A stretch of DNA of 64,000 bases from Orcinus orca (taxonomy: Eukaryota > Chordata > Mammalia > Artiodactyla > Delphinidae): contig NC_064568.1 in assembly GCF_937001465.1 (NCBI RefSeq), positions 63,558,515 to 63,622,514 on the forward strand, read 5' to 3'. The position numbers and the translations under genes are program-made. Numbering within the stretch: the first letter of the stretch is position 1; each line of letters begins with the position of its first letter. The notes under the pieces were generated by a model. That model did not search any database. It was not told the origin of the DNA and saw nothing but the letters and a program-made list of their open reading frames with translations. Below are positions 49,490 through 61,588 of the stretch, piece after piece.

Positions 49490-49712
49490 ATAGGAGAAAC
49501 TTTGGCTTGGGAGTCAGGCAAGCCTGTGTTTGAAACATGGCCCCAGAACTTTTACTAGCCTTGGGACCTCCTCTTAGTGTTTTAGCCTCTTGGAGCCACA
49601 GTTTTCTCATCTGTAAAATTGCCATAATAATACTTCATTTACAAAATTGTTTGTGGATTAGAAATAGGGCATGCAAAATACAACACCAGCATACAGTAGG
49701 TGTTCAATAGTA
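49490..49712 (+). mobile_element. MIR SINE, sense orientation
   Basis: Good MIR match in order: cttgggagtcaggcaagcct, ttgggacctcctcttagtgt, cacagttttctcatctgtaa then aattgccataataat, ending catacagtaggtgttcaata. Nearly full length. Confidence 0.8.
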
Positions 49713-49727
49713 CTTTAATTTAGTTAA

Positions 49728-49930
49728 ATTAAAAAAAAAATTTTTAAGTGAAGTATGGTTGATTTACAATGTTGTGTTAATTTCTGCTGTACAGCCAAGT
49801 GATTCAGTTATATATATATATATATATATATATATACGTTCTTTTTTAATATTCTTTTCCATTATGGTTTATCATAAGATACTGAATATAGCTCCCTGTG
49901 CTATACAGTAGGAACTTGTTTATCCACAAA
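49728..49930 (-). mobile_element. L1 3' end with (TA)n
   Basis: Minus-strand L1 tail: ggttgatttacaatgttgtg, ttctgctgtacagccaagtg, an expanded (ta)n at 49810-49836, then gctccctgtgctatacagta. The boundaries lie in A/T-rich runs, so no target duplication could be fixed. It abuts the MIR. Confidence 0.88.
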
Positions 49931-50790
49931 ATTTTAATTTTAAAGGTTAAAAATTTATTTTGGATGGAAGAGTGGAAACCAGTATTTTTTAAAAAATGTT
50001 GGAGGAGAGATGACAGAATTTTTTTTCTTAATGTATTAATAGGGTATCATAGAGAAAGGGGAATCTAGGCACAGTGCTAGAGATATATTAATAGAAAGTC
50101 TTAAAAATCCAGCTGGAAAACTAGGAGGCTTGACATTGAAAACAAGCACTGGGAAGCCTGGAGGGAGGAGAGAAGATGGCCAAAGGGGCAAAAGGGAGAA
50201 TTGATTAGGTCGACATTTTGGATTTGAAGACTTGCAAGAGGATTAAGGTCTTAAGACATGCAAGAGTTTGGTTGTCACAGTCAAGGTATGAAACAGTGGA
50301 AGTGAGGTTAAGAGATAGGGAGAAAATTTGGAGCAAAATCTAAATGATGACTTGGAAAAATATTTTTCTGTTGGATGGTAAGAAGAGAAGAAAAACAGAA
50401 AGCATTTACTAGCCTCAATTTTAATAATTAAGTAAAAATAAAGTTTTCCATAGATATCAAGAGATTTCATTGTGGTGCTAGTATTTTCCATAATTACGGT
50501 TAAAATATTGCTGAGGATAACTTTTAGGAAAGGCAAAATTAAATTGGAACAGCATCATTGTATATTCTGTGATTTATGAGTGTTGTAGTTTGTGGAATTA
50601 TTGTGCTATCATAAAATATTTTTACATTTCAAAAGTGCGTATGCAGCAAGTTGAGAAAAATCTAATTTAAAATTTTAAGCAGAATGTTAAAGAATTCAAG
50701 TATTCTTTTATAGAGTAGTTAACATTGCTTCTGCTGCTCTTGTTTATGTTTTGGAATTACTAGCTTTGGCCTTTGATTTGTATTTTTCAG
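49931..50790. other. Intron sequence, no recognised feature
   Basis: A purine-rich stretch at 50040-50300 may be a very diverged antisense L2, but I cannot support it firmly. The sequence ends at the strong ttttcag acceptor of the 50791 exon. Confidence 0.4.
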
Positions 50791-50939
50791 GTTGCTGCTG
50801 GAGCCACTGAGATCTCCGTTTTTGGTGCTGCCTCTGAACCCTTTAGCAAGAAGAATATTAACTGTGCTATTGAAGAAAGTATGGAGAAGTTTGAGGAGGT
50901 CGTTAAGTCTGCAAGACACATGAATATTCCAACACGAGG
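50791..50939 (+). CDS. HMGCLL1: HMGCLL1 exon: FGAASEPFSKKNINC segment
   Basis: This 149-nt exon gives 49 codons plus two bases (phase 2). It contains VAAGATEISVFGAASEPFSK, KNINCAIEESMEKFEEVVKS and ARHMNIPTR, and the split glycine codon GG|G is completed by the next exon. The acceptor ttgtatttttcag is strong. The donor gtactt at 50940 departs from the gtragt consensus at +4 to +6. The FGAASE(x)FSKKNINC stretch is a conserved active-site wall of the family; Pro replaces the human Ser after SE. Because 149 is not a multiple of three, skipping this exon alone would shift the frame, but skipping it together with the 64-nt exon would not. Confidence 0.95.
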
Positions 50940-53653
50940 GTACTTATGAAATCCCACAAATTCTATTTAGGTCATTAACATCAACTGTTAAAGCTCTTTA
51001 TGAACTATCTAGACATTGTTTTATGACATATAATAATATACATAGGGTATCTTATTTATACCCTGATCTTATGTGATCAGGGCCATGATTATATACTTAT
51101 TACTATAACTACCTCATTAATATCAGCTGATAATTTATGAGGGCGTATCTAGCCCTTATGTTGTCATGCATTTGAGGTCAGAGGGACCTACATCGCAACT
51201 GACATTGTTACTCATTTTATTAATTCCAAATTATCCAAATGCAGCCATTTTTGGATCTCAGCCTAGTGTAAACGGATAGATTGTTATGAACTCATAGTAG
51301 CATTTGGAAAGGAATCATCTAATGTGGTTTCCAAATTTTTAAATTTTTTAAAGAACCATGCTTTTTCTTCAAAGAATATATTGTACAGAAATTCAATAGA
51401 TTATGTAAAATGTAAAATTGAGAACTGCACTGGGGCGCTGGGCCCATCATTCCACCCATTCAGCCTCCCCTTAACAGCTGACTTCCAGGTTTTCTCTGTG
51501 TGACCCCCAAAGCAAAATTATTTGGGGAAGGAGAAGAGAGAGGAAACTGGTTTGGTTCTTGTCTGCTTCCAGGACAGCAGGGGAGCATCTAGTGCAAACA
51601 GGCTCTATACTCAGGCCCATGTCTGTGAAATGTATAATAAATTCGCTTTACTTAAGAAAGAAGTTGTTTCTCAGACATTAGTTAATTTTCTATTTTTATA
51701 ATTATGGAGATATGATAAACATGCTGTATCATCTTCATAAATTAAAATGCATAGTGTTTGTAACAGAAGGCTGAGTGCTGTCACTGGGCTTAGATGCCGG
51801 TTGTATTCCCTATGGTTGAAGTAAACAAAGTTCATAGTGGCAAGAAAGATTCAGTCATTAATAAGAAAGACAAGTGGATCCAATTTGGAGTGACTGGATT
51901 AGAAAAGGATTGGAATTCAACCAAGGTCATTTGGAGAGCAAGTAGAATTAGATTACACCATAGTTAGCTATCTTGTTGGTTTGCTTCCTTTTTTTTTAAC
52001 TTATTTTTCCTTTCTCCTTAATAAATTTCCAACATGACTTTTTAAATATATAAAGATATTTTTGTAACTGACATGCATACATAACATTCAGAGGGCATGC
52101 AAGAAAGTTTAAAAACCAAGATAATGTATTTCCATAGACAGAAAATAAAGGATGTCTGTTCTTAAGGCAAAAGTTACATAACCACCATCAAAAAGGAGAG
52201 ATGTCCTTTAAGTTTCTAAATTCAAACATACATAAGTTGCTTTGTCTCTCTTCCCTCTAAAGGAAAGGAAAAAATGAAGATGCTGTTCTTCTATTTCAAT
52301 TTATGTTTAAATGTGGAGTAAAGTAATTCACATTGGAAAGTTGAAAAAACACAAAACTCTAAGAAGTCAGGTACATGTAAGCTTATGCTTCAAATGGGAA
52401 GTGTTTTTTTTTAAATGTTGAAAGATGGATGTGAAAAAATTATATAATAACAAATTTTATCATTTTAGTTTTTATAAAATAGAATAGGTAACTTAATAAG
52501 GCTAATAGAAACCCTAACTCCCCTTTAATACTGATTGCTGAACATCTAATATTGTCCTATCAATAAAGAAACTTCTAACCATGCTACAACCTAAGAAGTT
52601 TTTCAGGTTTTGATAAGAAGAGTACAGAAGTGCAGATGGACGAGAACTCACCCACAGCCAAATGAAATCAGTGAAAGTACATCAGAGACTTATTGTAGTT
52701 ATACTGTAGACAGATGTATGTTTTCCAATGCAGAATTCCTTCCTTTGGAGAACAAGCCCTCAATTTTCTGAAACACTAGTCATTTTTAGAACTATGCCTT
52801 CGGATGGATGGATATGAGTTCACTATTTGTGCAGTTGAAAATTATCTTCTCTCCCAAACTTTTACAGAGTTTAAATTAGATTTTATTTTCACTGGCAATC
52901 TAGATGGTAGGTACTCATTATTAAAAGTCATAGGTCATTGGTACTCATTTAAGGGAAAGAGCCATGCTCAACTAGTTGAACCTGAAGTAGATGCTCCAGC
53001 CAGTGTTACTATGGCAACAGCTGCATCAACATGGACCATCATCCAGAAAATGTATATCGCCAGCTGCTGTCAGATTTAAAGGCCATGAGGCAGGACACAT
53101 TTTATAAAGGCTCACTAAAGCCATTTAAGCTTCTATAAAAACAGTAAAGTTTCATATGTTCTAAATAGCAGCTTTTATTAAAATTATGAAGGCTATTGTT
53201 TGTTTCCTCCCCTCCCAGAAACACACACATACATATGCCTATGTACACGTTTTTATACATGCTCTGAACTTTATGTAACATATGGGACACATTGGGGAAA
53301 GACATGGTGCCAGATCATTGACATAAAATGCAGAGTCAGCTAACTACTGCTGCACATACAGTGTATGTTAGAGAGCAATGAAATGTCTACAATTTGGACT
53401 TCATTCTTTAATGTGTATTTCACATATGTTTAAAAAATGTAGGTTATTTTTCTCTTATTTGTTTAATTTTTAAAACATTAAAAAGACAGAGAAAAATAGA
53501 AGCCTGTTATAAATTTAATCACTTTCTTTCCTTTTATCAATGGCATTTATTGAAAGAATTACCAAGTTAAAAACTTGAAGCATTTTGGTTTGTCAAAATC
53601 TGTTTAAAATTGAAATCCCTCTGATATGAAGTAGTGTTCTCATCTATCATATA
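50940..53653. other. Intron sequence, no recognised feature
   Basis: AT-rich start of the 10.6-kb intron. The 91-codon open frame at 52804-53079 has no recognisable family. Confidence 0.4.
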
Positions 53654-53663
53654 AGGCATTCAG

Positions 53664-53782
53664 ATTTTTTTTCTTTTTTTTGTTGTTTAATTTTTAAATT
53701 TAAGTTTATTTTTTTTTATACAGTAGGTCCTTATTAGTCATCAATTTTATACACATCAGTGTATATATGTCAATCCCAATTC
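53664..53782 (-). mobile_element. Short L1 tail (second subtype)
   Basis: T-rich start, then tatacagtaggtccttatta, gtcatcaattttatacacat and gtatatatgtcaatcccaat. This is an L1 3' end different from the common type in this window. Target-site duplication aggcattcag at 53654-53663 and 53783-53792. Confidence 0.82.
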
Positions 53783-53792
53783 AGGCATTCAG

Positions 53793-56239
53793 GTTTTATT
53801 CCTTTTTGTTTGAAGTGAGTATCAGCTTCTCTTTAATGATGTCACAAGAATCACATGCTCACTCTTCTTGTGAAAATATTAATTTAGAAAGGAAACTATC
53901 TCTAAGGTGCCTTATTCATTTCATTATTAGATGCTTATAAACATGTTATAAATTCACAAAGTCAGCAGGTGTGCATATCAAAGCAATGTGCTTTTACATG
54001 ATAACATCTTAGGCCTCTTCTATAAAATGGCCTAGAATGATCTGATCCATGATTAACTTCCTGAAAGTCTGAGCCTACTGAATGTTGAAAGAAGTCAACT
54101 GATAACATTTTTAGGAGCCAAACAAAATTATTCACCCACTGTTAAAAAAAATACAAATTGCAAAAATATTTCACCATGAACTGTCAATGCTGAATTTATT
54201 CTCAAATTCCCAGAAAAAGTAGACATACAAAATAATGAGAAGGAAGAATAAAAAGCAAATTAGCGATTAAACTAATATAGACAGCCACAGATAACATTTA
54301 GGTATGGAAAAACAAAGACAGTTTTAGGATGCGATAATGTTTTGCAATATGATTAATATTGCAATGTGATTAATATTAATAGATATTTTGGAGGAGACAT
54401 GGAATCAGGGTTTCATAGAACCATAATGAGTCTAAGGTGCATATTTTATATAGCTCTTCACCTACTGTCACCTTCATCACCTACTTTCTTCTTATACAAA
54501 ACCAATGAAAACCCAATCGGTTTTTAAATGCTTCTGAATAAAATAAAAATAAAATAAAATTCTGTATCATTTATATCAGTGACCAATTTCTTTGAGGAAA
54601 GACCCTCAATGTTAGGAAATTCTTCCTGTGCTTAGTTATTTTTGACTGGTTGCCTAACTGTATATAATTTCTAGCCTTTAAAATGGCAACCATTTCTAAC
54701 AGCTGTGAAGTCAGGGCTCAGTGTTCTTTCTCAAAATGTTCAGCTTTCACTGGATTTCCCTTGGAGAGAGAATTTGTACACGTTTCTTCAAGAATTTGTA
54801 CACGTTTCTTCAAGAATTTGCAGCCTACTTGTTTGTTAACCAAACCATCTAGGTTGTGTGAACATGTATTTTCTATCCTTCCCCTGCCTCATGCAAAATG
54901 TCATTATGGATCCTGATCCAGAAATAGCAGCCTTCTTGAGTAAGATAATGAGCCTCCTTGTTTAGGGCTTAGTGTTTTAAAGACACAGTGACTGGCAGGC
55001 AGTGCTTCTCATTGATGAAGCAAATGTGTTCCATCAGGTAATCTGTCCCAGTGGAACTCACTTGCATATATGGCACCATCTTCCTATAAGTGGACAGTTT
55101 ATTGGTCAAAGTTTCTTTCCAATTTCTACTGTTAAACTGAGGCCTTTGCATTGGTGTGGAAGAGCAATTCAAATCATCATCTACCAAAATATGGCACATG
55201 AAACTCTAATAGTGAGACATCTGTTAAAACTATTTTCTTTTGTACATATGTTTTGTTTGAGTTCAACTTATTTTAGCCTCACATATTATTCTGTCACGGC
55301 TGTCTGCCAGATAACACATACCCAGCTACAGTTAATATGTGTAAGTTGTGTTTGTGAAGTCACATCTAAATAGCCTTCATGTACAGCTTTTGAGCAAAGA
55401 ATGTGTTTTGTCATTTCGCGTGAAATTTGCATTTTAGAGCAAAAGGAGAATTTTAGCAGAATTGCTTTTTGAGACCAAGGGAAGGTCATTATCTCTTATA
55501 TCATCCACAGAGATAAGTGCATGATAGGCTTTCAACTTTATTTATAAGTGGCTTGTTAATAATGCAATGCTATTTTATATTGTTTGTAGGTTGATATATT
55601 CTTCATGGGTTCATCATAGTTGTTCCTATATTTAAATGTCTTAATTACCTTTAATTGACATTACATGTCATCTCATCTCATCACCCTTGGCATTGTTTTT
55701 CTCTTCTGAGGATAGCAGTGGTTGACTACACTCCAAGTGTTTGTGATATTTATTGAAGGCTTTTACTCAATCTTTTGGTTCCTTTATGTCAGGATGATTT
55801 GAGGAACATGGGCTAATTGTGGGAAGGTAGACCTGAGTAAGGCCTAACTGTAGGTTATTTTTCATGATTCAGTTCTGCTAGGTAAAGTTGTTAAAAACTT
55901 GAATGCTTCTGTTTTATCTTTTATCATGATTTTGCATAATATTGAGAAATGGCCTCAGCAAGCACAAATAAAAATAAAACAACTCACATTTCTATCCAGA
56001 GTTTATTGTAATTTTAGTACAATTGGCTTTAATATGGTTGGTGTTCTTGTATTACCCTGTCATCCTACGTAATGTTTAAAACATGGTTCCAAGTCTGAAC
56101 TCCCAAATATGTGCTGTCATCTCTGACTACAGAATTTAGAATGTTAAGAACCTGAATCTGGCTATACGTTGATTGTAAAGATTAGGAATTTCATAGGAAA
56201 TTATTCAGAAGGTTAAAATGACATATTTACTAACATATT
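53793..56239. other. Intron sequence; small tandem duplications
   Basis: Unique, with two local duplications: a ~17-bp pair (gcaatatgattaatatt / gcaatgtgattaatatt) at 54345-54378 and a perfect 22-bp tandem pair at 54769-54812. No exon recognised; ORFs at 54683-55489 lack any family. Confidence 0.45.
54769..54812 (+). repeat. Perfect 22-bp tandem duplication
   Basis: Copies at 54769-54790 and 54791-54812 are identical (unit begins agaatttgtacacgtttctt), followed by a partial third unit, agaatttg. Typical of replication slippage. Confidence 0.9.
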
Positions 56240-56870
56240 TTTGCATTAATTCATTCAAGAAATATTGTTTTATATACTATGCTCTCTTGTGATGCTATGT
56301 GTAATAATGAAAATGAAAAAAAAGCCTAACTTCGAAGAGTTCCCAGCAGACTGGGGAAGTAATATGTATAGAGATAATTATTATATGGTCAAAAAAGCCA
56401 AGTACTTGAAGAGACATGCAGATAAATCCTATGAAAGTTCAAATTAAGACTGTATTAAATTTCTCTGGAGTTATTTGTAGAAGCCTTCATGGAGGTGTCA
56501 ATAAAGTGAAATCATTAAAAATGGGTAAAAATGTGGAAACATAATCAGAAATGATGGCCTCCTCAGGCAGGGTAGGAAATCTACAAAGAGCAAAGGCATA
56601 GTGAAGAGAAATCTCCAGAAATGTTTGGATAAGAGGGAGAAGTTTATATTTACTGTAATAAGAGCTTTTGAGGCCGTGAAATGCAAGAGAGGTAGAAAGA
56701 TGAGGCTTCACAAATTGCTGAATTTGAATATCAAGTTTATTCAGTAGACAATGGCAAGCCATTAAGGATTTTCAGAGTGTAAAAATATGCTCTAGGAATA
56801 TTATTTTGGCAACAGATATTGGAGTGCAAATGAGGGAGTGGTGTGAGACTAGAGGCAAGGAGGGCACTTA
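56240..56870 (-). mobile_element. L2 remnant, antisense
   Basis: Read on the + strand as reverse-complement L2: ttcattcaagaaatattgtt, agaagccttcatggaggtgt, aatggcaagccattaaggat, tattattttggcaacagata. Diverged but in the right order. Confidence 0.6.
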
Positions 56871-57199
56871 GGTGACGTCTGTGACCATCCTGGGGAGGGG
56901 CTTGGGTACTGTTCTGTCCATGTGGGCTGGCGCTGGCAGAGCTCATATGCTCTAGAGCCTGGAGGGAAGAACCAGCCAATGCTGGTTAATGAACGTGTTC
57001 TCAAAGCTGACCTTCAAGTGATTTTGTGGCTGAAAATGACTGTATCTTTTTTTTTTTTAATGGCAAATGTGGGGAAAACAGGAATGAGCATCATTTTGGA
57101 TCTACTGAGCTTCATATGCCATGTGAATGTGTCAAGCAATCGATTTGTAATGTTCATAAGAATATTGGGAATTTGTTGCTGGAAAAGAGACTATAGGGG
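56871..57199. other. Intron sequence, no recognised feature
   Basis: Open for 95 codons at 56922-57209 on the plus strand, without a family match or exon-like borders. Confidence 0.35.
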
Positions 57200-58620
57200 A
57201 CTGAGCTGATACAGAGACTCCCTTTTCTGTTCCCACTACAGACACATAAATATAACAACTTATAAAACATATAGCCAAGCTCAGAAAAGAAAAGAAAGTC
57301 CTCAGATTTCATCAAAGAAAGTGTGGTAAGGATGCAGGCTGATGCCACTAACACACGGGGGTATCTATTCCAGATATAATCCCTGGTGGCTTGGAAAAGG
57401 GATTTTAAAATCTATATGGGAAAAGATAGGTGTTCTTCTAAGACTGGATTTGGAACTGAGTGTTCTTGGAGCCTGGAAACACTTCCTTGCCAGTGCAAAG
57501 TCACTGAAATACGTGCCAGTGTTATGGGTTGTGGATTTATGACATATGAGTATTGTGGAAACCCAAATTGAGAAATGAAGGTAGGCATTTGCCTGGGAAC
57601 TGGTAAAGTCTGCAAGGCAAGAGAAAAAGGAAATTAAATATCCTTTATAGGAACATTAAAATAACTCAGGACTGTCACTTCAGGACCTTCTACAGAAACT
57701 GAAATCACCATGAAAAGGCACTAATGGTAAAAATTACAGGCCACATGAGGAAACAAACTATCCTAAGAAAAATAAGCAGAAGAAAAAGAAAAAGCAGGAG
57801 AATTTTCACTGAAAAGAAAGACATAGAATAATTTGAAAAGGATATTGTAAATTAATGCTTAACCTATTTATAAAGGCAAAGGAAGAACATAATAAAAGAA
57901 CAGGTCTTTATGGAAAAATGAATGAAGATTTAAGGAAAAGAAATGGAAATGAAAAATACATGTGTTAAATAAAAACAATAATTGCATTGAACAGCAGATT
58001 ACAGTTGAAGAGAGGATTAGTGGTCTGGAAGTAGAATTTGAGGAAACTTCAATCATGAAACACAGAAAGATAATAGAAATTTTGAAAGTGAAATTAAGAG
58101 AGAATGCCTAATAGAATTCCCAGAAGGAGAAAACAGGGAAAATAGATATTTTGATGAACTAGTACTTTGATGATTTTCTAGAAGAGAACAAAAGTATTAA
58201 TGTTAATATTGAAGAAGTATAACAAGTCCTGACATACTCATTATAAAATGTAGAATATTAGGTATAAACATAATTCTAAAGCAGTAGAGAAAAAATTACT
58301 ATAAAAATAAAGGAATTATCATTAGAAAAATTCTCATCAGCAAAAACTGAGATGAGAAATAGTGAAATAATATGTTCAAAATGGCAAAAAAAAAAACGCT
58401 GTCAACCTAGAGTTCCATACCTAGCCAAACTATTACACATTGATAAAAGTGAAATAAAACCATTTGTTGACAAAGTAGTCTGCAAAAGTCTATCCTTGCT
58501 GAAAAAATTACTAAAGTTCAATAAAATGGACATTGAGCCAGAAAGAAGGAATGAAAAGAAAAAAGAAATGGAGAGGTTGCAGGTCAGGGCTTCAGCAGAG
58601 TAGAAACTATTTGGAATAGG
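57200..58620 (+). mobile_element. Old L1/HAL1-type remnant, sense orientation
   Basis: A-rich plus strand with the landmark ctgtcaacctagagttccat then acctagccaaactatt near 58400-58435, typical of ancient L1M/HAL1 ORF1-region repeats, and A-rich coding-like sequence either side. Family and edges are uncertain. Confidence 0.5.
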
Positions 58621-58813
58621 TCTATAAGAAATCAACCACCAGCCAATTCAATATGGATAAATGTCGTGAATGCTGTGGGTCCAATCAAAGATAGATGCTG
58701 TGGGGTAGCAGTGAGGAAATCCCTGAGATTAGATACTCTCATGGCTGTGTAACATCACTTTTACATAAGGGTGTCAATCCAACAATCCAGGTGAGGAAGT
58801 ATTGCTAATAGTT

Positions 58814-58995
58814 GAGTGGTTTTCAATTTTGGCAGCTTAATGGAACTTTAAAAATTATTTTAAAATAATTAGTGGTTAGATTCTATTCCCTGAGTTTCTG
58901 ATTTAATTGGTTTGGAGTGTGTCCTACCCACCAGTGTCTGTTTTGTTTTTTAAGCTCCCTAGGTGATTCTGTACAGTCAAGATTGAGAAGCATTG
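58814..58995 (+). mobile_element. MER5A-like hAT-Charlie element
   Basis: About 180 bp with diverged terminal inverted repeats: gagtggttttcaattttgg at the left and agattgagaagcattg at the right. Internal gtttctgatttaattggttt and aagctccctaggtgattctg match the family order. Confidence 0.72.
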
Positions 58996-59121
58996 TAATA
59001 GATTGTCAGAGAAGTGCAGAGGTCTAGAAACTGACTTCTGCCACCAGTCAAAGCAGACGTGGTAGCCTATTCTCATCATGAGGGAGGCCATTTCACACTC
59101 ACAAAAATCCCTCACTTTTTA

Positions 59122-59341
59122 CAAGTGGTTGGCAAGCTTTTTGTGTAAAGAGCCAGATAGTAATATTTTAGGTTTTGTGGGTCAGATGGTCTTTGATGCA
59201 ACTACTATTCTGCTGGTATAATGCAAAATATCCATGGAATATAGGTAAACAGATGGGCATGGCTTTGTTCCAATAAATTTTTTATTTGCAAAAGAGCCAT
59301 GAGCAGGATTTGGCCTCTGGGACTTAGCTTGCCAACCTCTG
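59122..59341 (+). mobile_element. hAT-Charlie-type element, near full length
   Basis: The left end caagtggttggcaagc pairs with the right end gcttgccaacctctg as terminal inverted repeats. Internal agagccagatagtaatattt, gcatggctttgttccaataa and caggatttggcctctgggac match a common 220-bp mammalian hAT family. Its precise name is not certain from memory. Confidence 0.78.
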
Positions 59342-59794
59342 TTTTCGAGTGTTAAAATACAGTTAATGAGCACAGTTAAGAACCATTGCATTCACTTTGC
59401 AGAAAGTAGCCCCACATGTGAATAGGTTAAAGAAGGGTGGAGAAGAACATATGAAGATAACATGCAGTGGAGAATGAAGACCAGGCCAACCATAGACCAG
59501 GGAAGGACTCAGAGGGAAAACTCTAGTGAGTGAAAATGCACATGGAGAGAGTTAGGGTCATGACATAAAGGGGCAGCTATAGCCAGGTTGTTACTTTTCA
59601 GTTAAGAGAATGCTAGAGAGGTTTGTTTGTTTTATATTGTCTTACATTTGTTGGGTTTCTTTTGCTTGTTTTTGCATTTAGAGGGATTGCATGTAAATGA
59701 ATAGCTTGGACTTTCTTTTTAATCACATCTAGATATTTGGGGTTCAGAATAAACGTACTTCTCTTTTCAACACATTATCATCATTGTACCTGAA
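59342..59794. other. Intron sequence, no recognised feature
   Basis: Unique sequence without exon or repeat match. Confidence 0.35.
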
Positions 59795-59796
59795 TT

Positions 59797-60020
59797 GATA
59801 GATAGCTAGTGGGAAGCAGCCACATAGCACAGGGAGATCAGCTCGGTGCTTTGTGACCACTTAGAGGGCTGGGAAAGGGAGGGTGGGAGGGAGGGAGATG
59901 CAAGAGGGAAGAGATATGGAAACATATGTATATGTGTAACTGATTCACTTTGTTATAAAGCAAAAACTAACACACCATTGTAAAGCAATTATACTCCAAT
60001 AAAGATATTAAAAAAAAAAG
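59797..60020 (+). mobile_element. Young L1 3' end, sense orientation
   Basis: Plus-strand L1 3' UTR: gctagtgggaagcagccaca, cacagggagatcagctcggt, ggagggagatgcaagaggga, atgtgtaactgattcacttt, attatactccaataaagata and a poly-A tail. It is the only young L1 in sense orientation here, and it contains the L1 aataaa signal at 59998-60003. Confidence 0.9.
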
Positions 60021-60427
60021 AAAATCCTTTTTCATCCCTTGCCACCTTCTCCAGTACTATGTTCACATAAGAACATTTTCTTTTCTGCATATCTTGAGTA
60101 AATTTATACAAATCATTTGAATATTAAGCTTAAATTATAGTGATTGAAAGAGCAGAGAGATGGGTTTCCTGTCCAGCATAGGCTTTCAAATTTTACTTGA
60201 CTTTATCCTCTTTTTCTCCTTCTCTGTCCTCATAACTGCTTGCCCAGCTTATGGAGCTGCTTAGTTATTTTAATTCCAAAACCCAATTTTTATTCACATT
60301 TTAATACTTTTGAAATTTGGTTATATCTTTAAGATCAATGAATATGTATTGAATTATTGAATCTATATTTCATGTTTTTACCCCAAAACCTGTTGTGAAA
60401 TTAGTGTATCTTCCAATTGACAGCATT
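60021..60427. other. Intron sequence, no recognised feature
   Basis: AT-rich unique sequence. Confidence 0.35.
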
Positions 60428-60513
60428 GTTTTTTAAATTGAGGTATAGTTGATTTATAATGTTGTGTTAATTTCTGCTGTACAGCCAAGTGATTCAGTTA
60501 CATATATATATAC
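60428..60513 (-). mobile_element. Very short L1 3' end
   Basis: Minus-strand L1 tail of about 86 bp: ggtatagttgatttataatg, ttctgctgtacagccaagtg, acatatatatatacatt. Confidence 0.85.
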
Positions 60514-61110
60514 ATTGAATCAAGGAAACATGGGATCATCTTTGCTCATGTTTTTGCCTCCATCTTTGGTACCCACTTCCAGAATTTATGAAGAGTTGCA
60601 TTTCTGGAAAACAAACCTGATCTTGTCATACGAATGTCTCAAAATAATTTTCAGGGATCTCAAAATTTCAGCTCCATGGCACAGTATTCAAGGGCTTGCT
60701 ATCTAAAGCCTTTCATATTCTGGCTCAAAGAACACTGTTTCCAGCCTTCTTCCCCACAACCCCTCTCTCCCCCATGTGAATTGCTTCATTCCTGATGATC
60801 AGACACATGGTGCATTATTTTAATACAAGTGTTGTAAAATCTCTGAGAAAACTTTAATAAAATGGGATTGGTGTTGAGCTGAAAATAGCTAAAAGAGGCT
60901 TTTTTCTAGTTTCATACTTTAAGATGGAAATGTATCATCATCCTTGCAAGAAAGGCTTGACTTTTTATATTAAATTGTTGAAGAAGCTTACGGAATATCT
61001 TTATTTGGAGCCTTTTAAACATAGACTAGACACTCTTCTGTTGGGGATGATTTTTAGGTACACCCATGAGAGATAAACAAGGTGAACTTTGAGGTTGTGA
61101 TCAGTTCTGG
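60514..61110. other. Intron sequence, no recognised feature
   Basis: Unique sequence leading into the direct-repeat copy at 61111. Confidence 0.35.
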
Positions 61111-61263
61111 GAGTTTGGGGGTGATTAATGACTGTATCTACGTGAGGCCAGAACAGCCAGATGGAAATGAAGAGAGAAATTCAGTTTGTCATCTACATGC
61201 TTTCTATATGATTCCAAAGACCTGGATATTTAACAGTTGAATGTATATACTTATTGAAATAAA
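61111..61263 (+). repeat. Direct repeat, copy A
   Basis: About 150 bp nearly identical to 63807-63955. The core from gtgaggcca to aataaa is about 120 bp with a handful of substitutions and one small indel; the upstream 30 bp are more diverged. It lies 326 bp before the 64-nt HMGCLL1 exon. Confidence 0.9.
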
Positions 61264-61588
61264 ACAATATATTTCACTGGTATTTTCTGCTTTGAATGTT
61301 CACGTATTGCTATAGTTTAAGCAATCTCACGAGATGAACACTTGTCTTATTCCCATCTGCCATCCAATAATGTATATCAAATTGTAATTATTAGAAAAAC
61401 TAAAATGTGAGTTAAATTGAAAATGTTTCCAATTGTTTTTGTTTGGTCTGAGAATAATAATGAAGGAATAGAGTAAAATAAATTTTCTTGATGACTCTTT
61501 GGCTATTTCTTCATTTTTATAAAATGGAAATTAGGAAACGGCTTATCCATCAGATGCATATTTATATGGCTCTGTATTTTAAATTTAG

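Noticed and set aside
50719..50919. 66-codon minus-strand frame over the 149-nt exon
   Set aside because: It is the antisense shadow of a well-supported HMGCLL1 exon.
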